This document shows positions 7,010 through 13,797 of a stretch of DNA of 64,000 nt, piece by piece. The DNA is taken from NCBI RefSeq assembly GCF_024295805.1, contig NZ_JANCLX010000012.1:124001-188000 (forward strand). The letters are read 5' to 3'. Under the pieces are notes generated by a model. That model did no database searches. It was given only the letters and a program-made list of their open reading frames with translations, and was not told the DNA's origin. A program made the translations under genes and the position numbers. How positions within the stretch are numbered: the stretch's first letter is position 1; the number at the start of each line of letters is the position of its first letter. The DNA comes from Streptomyces cucumeris (GTDB lineage: Bacteria > Actinomycetota > Actinomycetes > Streptomycetales > Streptomycetaceae).

Positions 7010-7261
7010 CTACCTGCTGGGTTCTTCAGTTGTGGAGCCGGTAGGCGGTGGAGTCGCCGGTCCGTACTCGTTGATCGCTCTGCGTACTGCGCGGACGTCG
7101 AGGCCGATCTCTCGGGCCACTGCGGACTTGCTGCCGAGCTCCTGGACACCGTCCTCGAACGCTTGTGCTCGTCTTCGGGCGCTGGCCGCGATCTCTGCTC
7201 GCAACTCGCGCTGATGCCGGTTCTCGGCCTCAACACGTTCGCGCCAATCGGAGGTTGGCAC
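7010..7261 (-). CDS. Small HTH regulator, probably leaderless
   Basis: An 83-residue protein. Residues about 45-66 (SKSAVAREIGLDVRAVRRAI) form a resolvase/AraC-like helix-turn-helix; the N-terminal half is a charged helix (RHQRELRAEIAASARRRAQAFEDG). The GTG at 7261 lies only 7 nt after a convincing -10 hexamer, so the mRNA probably starts at the codon itself. An 9+9 bp palindrome sits exactly between -35 and -10, the usual place for an autorepressor site. It likely controls itself and perhaps the divergent small genes at 7373-7825. Confidence 0.7.
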   Translation of the reverse strand: MPTSDWRERVEAENRHQRELRAEIAASARRRAQAFEDGVQELGSKSAVAREIGLDVRAVRRAINEYGPATPPPTGSTTEEPSR

Positions 7262-7268
7262 AGCCGAG

Positions 7269-7297
7269 ATCCTACTAGGACAGTGTGTCCTAGTCAA
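7269..7297 (-). promoter_or_regulatory. Promoter with embedded palindromic operator
   Basis: Reading leftward: TTGACT (7297-7292), a 17-bp spacer, TAGGAT (7274-7269). Within the spacer and touching both hexamers lies ACTAGGACA-GTG-TGTCCTAGT (7274-7294), a perfect 9-bp-arm palindrome. Transcription would start at or next to the GTG of the HTH gene. Confidence 0.8.
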
Positions 7298-7372
7298 GGA
7301 GTGGGCCGCCCATCCGCTACGCACTGTTTCGACTCCTTCACGCACAGCCCGCAAGTGCGCCATCCTGGAGCC

Positions 7373-7525
7373 ATGGCCGACACCTGCCCCGCCTGCAACG
7401 GCGACCGCGTCACCGAGCACACGGAACACAGCGTCGAGACCGACCAGAATGGACAGCAGAGGCCCGTCACCCGCACCTGGACCGGCCCCTGCGGCACCTG
7501 CAACGGCACCGGCACCACCGGATAG
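7373..7525 (+). CDS. 50-residue DnaJ-type zinc-finger peptide
   Basis: The peptide starts MADTCPACNGDRV and ends with CGTCNGTGTTG, two CxxCxG knuckles separated by a polar stretch containing EHTEHSVETDQNG. It parallels the peptide at 6153-6281 but is encoded on the opposite strand. A GGAG lies 5-6 nt before the ATG. It is followed after 9 bp by another rightward small gene, so the two form a short operon divergent from the HTH regulator. Zinc binding is inferred from the motif; partner unknown. Confidence 0.6.
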   Translation: MADTCPACNGDRVTEHTEHSVETDQNGQQRPVTRTWTGPCGTCNGTGTTG

Positions 7526-7534
7526 GAGCCCCAC

Positions 7535-7825
7535 ATGCGCACCGTGTACGTCTGCCTCAACTGCGCCTGCTTCTACCTGCCGCCGGAGTCCATGACCTAC
7601 CCCCGGCTCGACTACCAGGCCAGTCCCGTGCATTGCAGCCTCCCCGAGTGCCGGAGCGCCGTCGAGGGCGCCGTGGCCCGCGTCGGCGTGCCCGAGGACG
7701 TTATGGCCCGCTGGGCTCGCCGCGCGGCCGGCATCGACGGGGAGCCCCGGCGCCCGCGGCCCGGCCGCCGGGCCCGCGGACGCCGCCCCGCGTCCGCGGC
7801 CGGTGGGCGCAGCAAGCTGCTGTAG
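7535..7825 (+). CDS. Cys-rich small protein
   Basis: A 96-residue protein whose first 40 residues carry several cysteines (VCLNCACFYLPP, VHCSLPECRSA), suggestive of a zinc-bound fold. A helical middle (VEGAVARVGVPEDVMARWARRAAG) and an Arg/Pro-rich tail follow. I recognise no family. A GGAG precedes the ATG by 5 nt. The gene ends 14 bp before a perfect bidirectional hairpin that faces the convergent gene at 7885. Confidence 0.55.
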   Translation: MRTVYVCLNCACFYLPPESMTYPRLDYQASPVHCSLPECRSAVEGAVARVGVPEDVMARWARRAAGIDGEPRRPRPGRRARGRRPASAAGGRSKLL

Positions 7826-7839
7826 GCCCCTCATGTCGA

Positions 7840-7870
7840 GGGCTGGACGTGCGTAATACACGTCCAGCCC
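7840..7870. terminator. Bidirectional hairpin terminator
   Basis: GGGCTGGACGTG (7840-7851) and its exact complement (7859-7870) enclose a 7-nt AT-rich loop. It lies between two convergent genes and would serve both. Confidence 0.8.
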
Positions 7871-7884
7871 CATGGCCAGCGGCT

Positions 7885-8523
7885 TCATGCCACAGCCTCG
7901 CCGTCGACCGGCTGCGGCGCGCGTGCCAGCGTCACCCACGTATCCGGCGGCCACGCCGTCCCGCACCACCGGCACCGCACCTCGGTCACCCCGTGCGCCA
8001 CCCGCAGCACCGCGCCGCACGGCGAGCCGTCGGCCGTCAGCGCGATGCAGCTGCCCAGCCGCCGCGTCCGCTCCGGCGGGTTCACCACTGACAGCACCGA
8101 CCGCTCCAGGTCGCGCAGTTCCTCGGCGAACGCTCCGGCCATCGGCCAGCTCGAGGCGATCCACAGCACGTTGGTGTGGAGCCCGGCGGCGGCCGCGGTG
8201 ATCCGGTCCTCGATCGAGCCCCGCGGCTTCGGCTCGCTCCATCCGAGGTCGGCGTGCAGGGCGCTGCGCCAGTCCTCGAGGACTCCGACGATCCCGCCGG
8301 GGCCGCGCAGGCTCAGCACCGGCTCGGCGACGGGCAGGGGTGCGTCCACAGCCTGTGTGCGGCCGAGCTCGGGGCGGCGCCCGGACGGGGCGAGGAATGC
8401 GGCGAGGGCGGCGTACAGCTTCGGCATGCGGTCGAGCCGCTCGCCGGTCGCCCGGGTGCACCCGGGGCACAGGTGCGCCGCGGCGTCGCCGTGCAGTTCG
8501 CGCTCACACAGCTGGCAGTCCAT
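7885..8523 (-). CDS. Protein with two zinc ribbons
   Basis: A 212-residue protein with N-terminal CQLCERE...HLCPGCTRA and C-terminal CGAVLRVAHGVTEVRCRWCG, each a four-Cys/His ribbon, flanking a helical core with a conserved-looking SIEDRITAAAAGLHTNVLWIA segment. I know this layout from hypothetical proteins of streptomycete elements and phages; the function is unknown, but two ribbons suggest nucleic-acid contact. ATG 8523 follows a strong GGAGGAAG. Extending the frame upstream to 8592 would only translate the iteron-like repeats, so that extension is rejected. Its promoter must lie in the candidate origin region. Confidence 0.65.
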   Translation of the reverse strand: MDCQLCERELHGDAAAHLCPGCTRATGERLDRMPKLYAALAAFLAPSGRRPELGRTQAVDAPLPVAEPVLSLRGPGGIVGVLEDWRSALHADLGWSEPKPRGSIEDRITAAAAGLHTNVLWIASSWPMAGAFAEELRDLERSVLSVVNPPERTRRLGSCIALTADGSPCGAVLRVAHGVTEVRCRWCGTAWPPDTWVTLARAPQPVDGEAVA

Positions 8524-8539
8524 CGGGCTTCCTCCGGGT

Positions 8540-8723
8540 GGGTGTGGATGTGGACGCGGGATGTGGACGTGGACAACGTGGACGGCGTCCACATCCCCCT
8601 GTCTCGCGTCGCGTGAGTGAAATAGATCTTTGTTTTGTCCCTTTAAGTACTAATTGGGAGTGCGCCCGATGGCGGGACGGGTGGACGTGGACGCACGTCC
8701 ACATGTCCACACGTCCACATCGC
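8540..8723. other. Candidate replication origin: GTGGAC iterons around an AT-rich core
   Basis: Ten copies of GTGGAC or its complement are arranged as two clusters of five: 8550, 8563, 8569, 8578, 8587 and 8681, 8687, 8697, 8705, 8713. Between them 8616-8656 is strikingly AT-rich for this genome (AAATAGATCTTTG, CTTTAAGTACTAATT). The stretch touches the 3' end of the primase-like replication gene. Repeats plus an unwinding-like core is how plasmid origins look; the same AT-rich core may also carry the promoter for the gene at 8523. Confidence 0.6.
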
Positions 8724-11363
8724 TCAACCCGTCTGGACACAGACCCGGTCGCCCTCCACGAACACCCACTCGTGAGCCTCGGCGACCTCAACCGCCCGGC
8801 GCAGAAAGTCCCGATCGCTGCTCCGGAGACGACGGTTCAGCTCGCCGAACGTGATGCCCCCGACCACGCTCGAGTGCTTCTTCACCAACCGGGCGATCCG
8901 CTCCAGCGTGCGGTCCGTGTCGGTCTTCGCCTGGTGCGCCCGGAGCTCCTGAGCGACCTTGGCGTCCGCCTCCCTCCGGCGCGCGGCCTCGGCCTCCCGC
9001 TCCGCCCGCTGGATCAGGGTGTCCCGCACGGCGCAGGACGAGTTCCAGACGACCTCGGCGAGCTCCCAGTCCTCCTCGGTCACGTCGGTGCGCCCGCCGT
9101 CCAGGAGCGCCAGGAGCGCCGCCAGCTTCACCTTCATCAGGTTGGCGTGCCCGTCCAGCTCGTTGATCTCCAGCTCGCCCCGGTTCCGGGCCACGTGCTC
9201 GACCCACAGTGCCGAGCGGATCCGCTCGGGCAGCACGATGTCGAGGCTGTCGCCGGGCTGCACCGCGGCCGGGTTCACCGGCAAGGGGCCCGGAGAGAAG
9301 GGGGGCCGGTCCGGGATCGACGGGTCGGCGGACCACGCCCACAGGAAGCGCTGAGGGGTGCCGGTGCTGGCGTCGGCGAGCACCGGCATGGCAGTCGAGG
9401 GTTGGAAGCCGACCACCATGCCCAGGCTGTACGAGCCTGCGGCCACGTACCGGGTGCGCTCCTCGGACGCGTTGGTCTGGCCGAGGGTCTCGCCGATCGC
9501 CGCGCGGCGCAGCGTCTCGCCGAGCACGCTGCCCGCTCGCTCGGCCAGCCGGGCCAGGGTCTGGCCCTCGTCCACGTAGAAGTAGGCGTTGTGCCGGACC
9601 TGCTTGCGGACCTTGCGGGTGACCGGGTCGCCCTTGAGCGGGCCCTTGGCGTGAATCTCGCCGGTCTCCTCGTCGACCGTGCCCATGAACGCCTCGGCGA
9701 TCCCCTCGCCGGAGCCGATGGGCAGGCCGTCACGGAACTCGGGGTCGAGCGGCGGCAGCAGCGCGCGGGCCACCTTGGTGCCGATGGACTTGCCGCCGCC
9801 GGACGGGCCCACGATGGCGGCGAACGTGTTGAGCGAGGCGCGGCCGCCGATGCCGGAGACGGCGGCGATGTGGTGGGAGATCATCGCGGAGAGTCGGGCG
9901 AGCAGGGAGTAGAACAGCACGTCGCCGCTGGATCCTTCGGCGTGCGCGGCCTGGCGGATGTGCTGGTGCACCGGGCGCCGCGCCCAGAAGGTCTCGGGCA
10001 GCAGGCCGCGCGGCCGCTGTGTCTCCTCGTCATCGGCAGTCTCCTCCCCGGGCGGGGAGTCCTCGAGCGCGTCACCGGCCCACATGTCCTCGGCGGGCGG
10101 CGGGGGCGGTGTGGCGCGTGGTTGCGCGGGCGGCCGGCAGTGCTGGCGCACGCGGGTGAGCACGGCCGTGGGCAGACCCCGGGCGGCCGGGTGGGCGTCC
10201 TGGTCGAACGCGGCCCGGAGCACGTCGAGGGTGGCTTCGCGTTCGTTGCCGCCGTAGTGGACGTGCGCCCAGAGGGTGGGGACGGTGAGCTTCCGCCCGG
10301 CGGGCTGCTGGCCGACGGGGAGGCCGGATCGCTCGGACCAGTTCACGGCCACGTGGTCGTCGCAGACGAGGCTGTGTTCGCTGTCGGCCTGGCCCTCGGC
10401 CCCGGCGGGGCGGAGCCACTTCTCGCGGCCGTCGGCGGCGGTGCCGCGATACGTCCAGCCTGCGGGCTCCAGGATGTCTCGGAACGCCAGCTCGCTGGCG
10501 AGGATGTCGAACACGCTGGTTCCGCCGCCGGAGCGGGGGAAGGAAGGGCGGCGCTGGGCGGGCGGCGCCGCGGTGCGGCCGGTCCGTGTGTCGTGCCGCG
10601 CGCGCTTCTCGGCGGCGGCCTTCTCCAGCAGGGCTTGGGCGTCCGGCTCCAGGCGGGCGACGGCCTCCCGCATGAGGGCCAGGTCGACGGGTTCGCCGGT
10701 CCCGGGGAAGCTGCCCGTGGGCCGGGCCTCGGCCTTCCGGTTGACCGTGCCGGGCACGCGCATGAGCCGGTCGAGGTTGCCGATCTGGGTGTCCCAGGAG
10801 CAGCCGTGGGAGTACGCGGACGCGCCGAGGATGGCCTGCACGGCCATGGTGAGCCGCTCGGTTGCCGCTCGGTCGTCCTCGCCGCCGATGATGTGGGGCT
10901 CGGCCAGGGCCCAGATGGGGTTGTAGCCGCCGCCGGAGTGCCACCAGCCGCTGGGCTCGGGGAGCCCGGACGCTGTGACGATCTCGCGGACGTGGTCGGC
11001 GTCGACCGGGTGGGGCATGTCGTCGAGACCGGGCTTGTGCCCGGTCGTGCCGTAGTCGCCGTCAGCCCAGAGGAAGGTGAGGCCGTGCGCGAGGTCCTTC
11101 CCGCCGCGCCCCTTGGCGGGGTGCTCGCGCAGCGTGGTGACCTGGGTGTAGATGCCCTTCGGCGCGCGGGAGTCCAGCTCCATGGCGTACCGCGTCGCGG
11201 CCGCGATCCCGGTCTCGTCCGTGGTGAACCGGCGTCCGGCCCAGCGGTCGGCGTCGGAGCAGATGCTGACCAGGCCGGGCACGTCCTGGAAGTGGTAGGC
11301 CAGCGAGGCGTGGACGAGCTGCTCGTCAGCGACGATTCGTTCGGTGGACGGTGCCTCGGTCAC
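8724..11363 (-). CDS. Primase/ATPase replication protein of the element
   Basis: An 879-residue protein from GTG 11363. The N-terminal 250 residues have primase-polymerase (AEP-type) hallmarks: FLWADGD with acidic residues near 90, WWHSGGGYNPIWAL near 140 and LDRLMRVPGTVNRK near 200. A Pro-rich linker follows. Around residue 510 comes a DUF3987-like ATPase with Walker A VGPSGGGKS and near 600 FYVDEGQ as Walker B, then GFQPSTAMPVLADASTGTPQRFLW. The C-terminus ends in a winged-helix-like region. AICEs often replicate with such RepPP/prim-pol proteins, so it probably initiates replication of the excised element, with the adjacent repeats as likely origin. Its GTG overlaps the stop of the preceding gene. 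Confidence 0.75.
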   Translation of the reverse strand: MTEAPSTERIVADEQLVHASLAYHFQDVPGLVSICSDADRWAGRRFTTDETGIAAATRYAMELDSRAPKGIYTQVTTLREHPAKGRGGKDLAHGLTFLWADGDYGTTGHKPGLDDMPHPVDADHVREIVTASGLPEPSGWWHSGGGYNPIWALAEPHIIGGEDDRAATERLTMAVQAILGASAYSHGCSWDTQIGNLDRLMRVPGTVNRKAEARPTGSFPGTGEPVDLALMREAVARLEPDAQALLEKAAAEKRARHDTRTGRTAAPPAQRRPSFPRSGGGTSVFDILASELAFRDILEPAGWTYRGTAADGREKWLRPAGAEGQADSEHSLVCDDHVAVNWSERSGLPVGQQPAGRKLTVPTLWAHVHYGGNEREATLDVLRAAFDQDAHPAARGLPTAVLTRVRQHCRPPAQPRATPPPPPAEDMWAGDALEDSPPGEETADDEETQRPRGLLPETFWARRPVHQHIRQAAHAEGSSGDVLFYSLLARLSAMISHHIAAVSGIGGRASLNTFAAIVGPSGGGKSIGTKVARALLPPLDPEFRDGLPIGSGEGIAEAFMGTVDEETGEIHAKGPLKGDPVTRKVRKQVRHNAYFYVDEGQTLARLAERAGSVLGETLRRAAIGETLGQTNASEERTRYVAAGSYSLGMVVGFQPSTAMPVLADASTGTPQRFLWAWSADPSIPDRPPFSPGPLPVNPAAVQPGDSLDIVLPERIRSALWVEHVARNRGELEINELDGHANLMKVKLAALLALLDGGRTDVTEEDWELAEVVWNSSCAVRDTLIQRAEREAEAARRREADAKVAQELRAHQAKTDTDRTLERIARLVKKHSSVVGGITFGELNRRLRSSDRDFLRRAVEVAEAHEWVFVEGDRVCVQTG

Positions 11364-11689
11364 GGCTGCACCGCCGGGAAGTAGTAGATGCCGCCGGGCT
11401 GACCGACGCAGCGTGAGCGGCGAGGGCAGGGCCGGGATGCCCCGACGTGTCCGCCGGGGTGGATGTGCTGGTGGTCGCAGAACGGGCAGTCCACGACGAG
11501 GTGGAGCAGCGGCCGCCGCTGCGGGTCGGCCATGTCCTGGCTGCTGGTCGGGACCAGACGCGAGGCCGCCGGGCGGAGACCGGCGGGCCGCTGCTCCGGG
11601 GCGGGGGCGTCGCGCTGCCGCTGCTCGGCGGTGTCCTCGTCGAGCCCGGGGAGGGTGGGCACCTGGTGCCCGGTAGCGCTGGGGTTCAC
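11360..11689 (-). CDS. Small zinc-motif protein preceding the replication gene
   Basis: A 109-residue protein with a disordered, Pro/Gln-rich N-terminus and a C-terminal module LHLVVDCPFCDHQHIHPGGH...SRPCPRRSRCVGQPGGIYYF, holding CxxC, several histidines and further cysteines. I recognise it as a recurrent hypothetical of streptomycete integrative elements that precedes the replication gene. It overlaps that gene by 4 bp (GTGA), implying coupled translation. The GTG at 11689 is the annotated start by elimination; its Shine-Dalgarno is weak. Confidence 0.6.
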   Translation of the reverse strand: MNPSATGHQVPTLPGLDEDTAEQRQRDAPAPEQRPAGLRPAASRLVPTSSQDMADPQRRPLLHLVVDCPFCDHQHIHPGGHVGASRPCPRRSRCVGQPGGIYYFPAVQP

Positions 11690-11738
11690 GAACGGTGGCT
11701 TTCTGTCGTGCCGGAGAGGGGAGGGTTCGTGATGCGCG

Positions 11739-11777
11739 CCGAGCCCGGCGCCTGCTGGTGGTCAGGGCCGGGCTCGG
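11739..11777. terminator. Hairpin terminator
   Basis: CCGAGCCCGGC (11739-11749) pairs perfectly with GCCGGGCTCGG (11767-11777), loop 17 nt. It lies between the gene ending at 11792 and the start of the next leftward gene at 11689, so it would separate or attenuate the two. Confidence 0.65.
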
Positions 11778-11791
11778 TCGCGCGCCCTGTG

Positions 11792-12157
11792 CTACCCGGT
11801 ACTCGCCTGGTGTCGGGCGATCATCTGGGCGTGGTCCTCGCGCATCTGCCGGACGTGACGCCGGACGTCGGCGGCGAGCCACGCCCCTCGGCGGGTCCCG
11901 CCCGGGACGGTGACCGTGATGCGGGTGGCGGTCAGGTAGAACTCGGCCGCCACAGCACGCCCGAACTCCAGGGGCAGGGCGTCCAGCGCTGACCGGCCCA
12001 GCCGGACCACCACTTCGCTGCCCTCGACGGCGTACCGGGCCTGGTCGCGCAGGTCATCGGAGACCTGGCGGCCCGAGTAGTAGCCGGGCGCGGTGAGGTC
12101 GATGTCCATGGCGAGGGTGACCTGCGGATACGGGAACTGCGGGTCGGGCTCGTTCAC
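11792..12157 (-). CDS. 121-residue hypothetical protein
   Basis: A soluble protein with alternating beta-like and helical segments (YPQVTLAMDIDLTAPGYYSG; SEVVVRLGRSALDALPLEFG; TRITVTVPGG) and a helical, charged C-terminus (VRRHVRQMREDHAQMIA). No known family comes to mind. It is flanked by hairpins at 12194-12219 and 11739-11777, so it may be its own transcription unit within the leftward set of replication-associated genes. Confidence 0.5.
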   Translation of the reverse strand: MNEPDPQFPYPQVTLAMDIDLTAPGYYSGRQVSDDLRDQARYAVEGSEVVVRLGRSALDALPLEFGRAVAAEFYLTATRITVTVPGGTRRGAWLAADVRRHVRQMREDHAQMIARHQASTG

Positions 12158-12193
12158 AGCTGCTCTCCGATCCGGTGCGGGGACATGGGCCGA

Positions 12194-12219
12194 GCGGCCG
12201 GGGACCGCGCCCCGGCCGC
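12194..12219. terminator. Compact hairpin terminator
   Basis: GCGGCCGGGG (12194-12203) and CCCCGGCCGC (12210-12219) form a 10-bp perfect stem with a 6-nt loop, 20 bp after the stop of the DUF6907-like gene (12240). Confidence 0.7.
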
Positions 12220-12239
12220 GTCGGCGGTGCGCAGGCCAG

Positions 12240-13133
12240 TCACGCGCGGGCCTGCCATTCGGCGCGGGCCTGGACGAGCCGGGCGTGGACGGCCCGCAGC
12301 TGGTCGACGTGCGCCGCGAGCCGGTCGATGACAGTGCCGAACTCGTCCGGGCCCATGGGGCCAGTCCAGAAGTCCTGGTCCCCGATCATCTGCACGTTGA
12401 CGTGAGGGATGCGCTGCTCGGGCTCGTCGGAGTGGGGGATCACGGCGACGTCGGCGATGAGGACCAGGTCCTCGTACGTCTCGCGGCTCTCGGTGAGGAC
12501 CAGTGGCATGGCGACGTGGTCGCTCTGGTGCCAGATGTCGGACGGGTGGATGGTGCTTTCCGTCTCCCGCTGGTGGATCTCTGTGGTGGTGCACCAGGCC
12601 GGGCAGGTCTCCGTGTGCTCGTCGCCGTCGTGCGTGCGCATCGTCCAGGTGGGCGGCGCGACGGGCAGTGCCGGGACAGCGGGCGTCTCCTGCTCGATGG
12701 CGGCGAGCTGGTCGCGCAGCGCACGCATGCCGGGCAGCGCGGTCTGCATGCGGCTGATCAGCTGGGTGAGCCCGGCGGCGTCGAGGTCGCGGCCCGCGTC
12801 GGCCTCGCTGTACACGGAGACGACGGTGCGCGGGTTGGGGCCGTCGCCGGTGAAGGGCTCGGCGACGATCAGGGAGTCGGTGGCGCCGGGCGCGGTGACG
12901 CGGACCTGGTTCACATCGGTGCTGCGGAAGAGCCGCCGGAACTCCGGAGTGAGGCTGATCAGGTAGGCGCCGGTGCAGTCGGCGCAGGTTGTGAAGGGGG
13001 TTCCCTGCTCGCTGGTGTGCTGGTCGGCGCCGGGCTTCTTGCAGAAGACGCAGGGCGGGAGAGCCGGGGCGGTGGTGGCCGGTTCCAACGCGGTCGTCGC
13101 CCCGCTGTCCGTGGCCTGTGCCATGCTGTTCAT
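12240..13133 (-). CDS. DUF6907-like protein with zinc-ribbon N-terminus
   Basis: A 297-residue protein. Residues about 28-55 hold PCVFCKKPGADQH...TTCADCTGAYL, a four-Cys zinc ribbon. Near residue 180 comes ETCPAWCTTTEIHQRE, the DUF6907 signature also present at 5773-6156. The C-terminus is helical (IDRLAAHVDQLRAVHARLVQ). DUF6907 proteins are characteristic of streptomycete mobile elements and are uncharacterised. The start overlaps the stop of the upstream HTH gene by 4 bp, placing it third in a leftward unit that begins with the two HTH proteins at 13659. Confidence 0.65.
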   Translation of the reverse strand: MNSMAQATDSGATTALEPATTAPALPPCVFCKKPGADQHTSEQGTPFTTCADCTGAYLISLTPEFRRLFRSTDVNQVRVTAPGATDSLIVAEPFTGDGPNPRTVVSVYSEADAGRDLDAAGLTQLISRMQTALPGMRALRDQLAAIEQETPAVPALPVAPPTWTMRTHDGDEHTETCPAWCTTTEIHQRETESTIHPSDIWHQSDHVAMPLVLTESRETYEDLVLIADVAVIPHSDEPEQRIPHVNVQMIGDQDFWTGPMGPDEFGTVIDRLAAHVDQLRAVHARLVQARAEWQARA

Positions 13134-13438
13134 GAGCGTGTTCCGATCTGCTGAGATTCGTTGACGTGCTCGACAGATGGCGTCGGTGTTGCCTCACCGG
13201 CGCTGTCGTCGTTTTCCTGGATCTTCAGGAAGGCCAAGAGGTCGGCCCGGCGGACCTTGATGGCTCGGCCGATCCGGACCACGGGCACTGGCGCATCGTC
13301 TTTGGCGACGAGCTCGTACCAGGTAGTGCGGGAGATGCCGCCACACGCTGCGGCGGCGTCCGGCCAGCCGTCGACCATGGCGGGAAGGGCCAGCACCTCG
13401 GTAACCGAGAGCGCCTCGCGGCGAGCGGGCATAGTCAC
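13130..13438 (-). CDS. HTH protein, excisionase-like
   Basis: A 102-residue protein with an AlpA/Xis-type winged HTH: ACGGISRTTWYELVAKDDAPVPVVRIGRAIKVRRADLLAFL, that is a recognition helix followed by the VRIGRAIKVRRADLLAFL beta-hairpin and helix that is diagnostic of excisionase-type DNA binding. The C-terminal 25 residues are unstructured. It overlaps a second HTH protein upstream by 4 bp and the DUF6907-like gene downstream. Position opposite the repressor and integrase fits a recombination-directionality factor or co-regulator. Confidence 0.7.
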   Translation of the reverse strand: MTMPARREALSVTEVLALPAMVDGWPDAAAACGGISRTTWYELVAKDDAPVPVVRIGRAIKVRRADLLAFLKIQENDDSAGEATPTPSVEHVNESQQIGTRS

Positions 13439-13659
13439 GCCGCCCCCTCAGCGAGGCTGTTGAGCCAGGCGTCCACCTGCGTGCGTCGGGCTCGGAGGTG
13501 CTTTCCGACGCGGACCCACGTGGGACCCCGGCCACGCGCCTTCCAGCCGTAAATCGTGGACTTAGGGATCTTGAGCTCCTCGGCGAGATCGTCGACGGAG
13601 ACCCAGGTGTGATCGCAGGCGCCGACGCCCACAGTTCTGGCCTGCTCCTTGGTTGGCAT
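13435..13659 (-). CDS. Excisionase-like HTH protein
   Basis: A 74-residue protein whose core WVSVDDLAEELKIPKSTIYGWKARGRGPTWVRVGKHLRARRTQVDAWL is the complete MerR/Xis-type winged HTH of actinophage and AICE excisionases. ATG 13659 follows GGAGG at good spacing. It is the first gene of the leftward unit, divergent from the repressor/integrase pair. The first of three matching palindromes (13675-13694) lies directly upstream of its ribosome binding site, so the repressor probably controls it. Confidence 0.75.
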   Translation of the reverse strand: MPTKEQARTVGVGACDHTWVSVDDLAEELKIPKSTIYGWKARGRGPTWVRVGKHLRARRTQVDAWLNSLAEGAA

Positions 13660-13674
13660 TGCTTGCCGTCCTCC

Positions 13675-13775
13675 AGAGTTTGTTCTCTGACGCTGCAACG
13701 ACAGCACGGGCGTGACTGGAGTGTCAAGCGTCCGGAACCGAACGCTGCAACCTCGAGCGTCTGGCGCTGGACGCT
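13675..13775. promoter_or_regulatory. Divergent control region with three AGCGT-N10-ACGCT operators
   Basis: Three 20-bp sites of the form AGCGT-N10-ACGCT occur at 13675-13694 (left arm AGAGT, one mismatch), 13727-13746 and 13756-13775. Each right arm continues GCA. The first abuts the excisionase-like gene, the last two lie in front of the repressor gene. Spacing from centre to centre is 52 and 29 bp. This is the expected layout for a lysogeny-type switch controlled by the two-HTH regulator next door. Confidence 0.75.
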
Positions 13776-13797
13776 GCACTCCTCGTACGGTGGTCGC

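Noticed and set aside
8340..11384. Rightward 1014-residue open frame
   Set aside because: It is antisense to the primase-like gene, whose motifs and overlaps with its neighbours are clear. It is a by-product of GC-rich codons.
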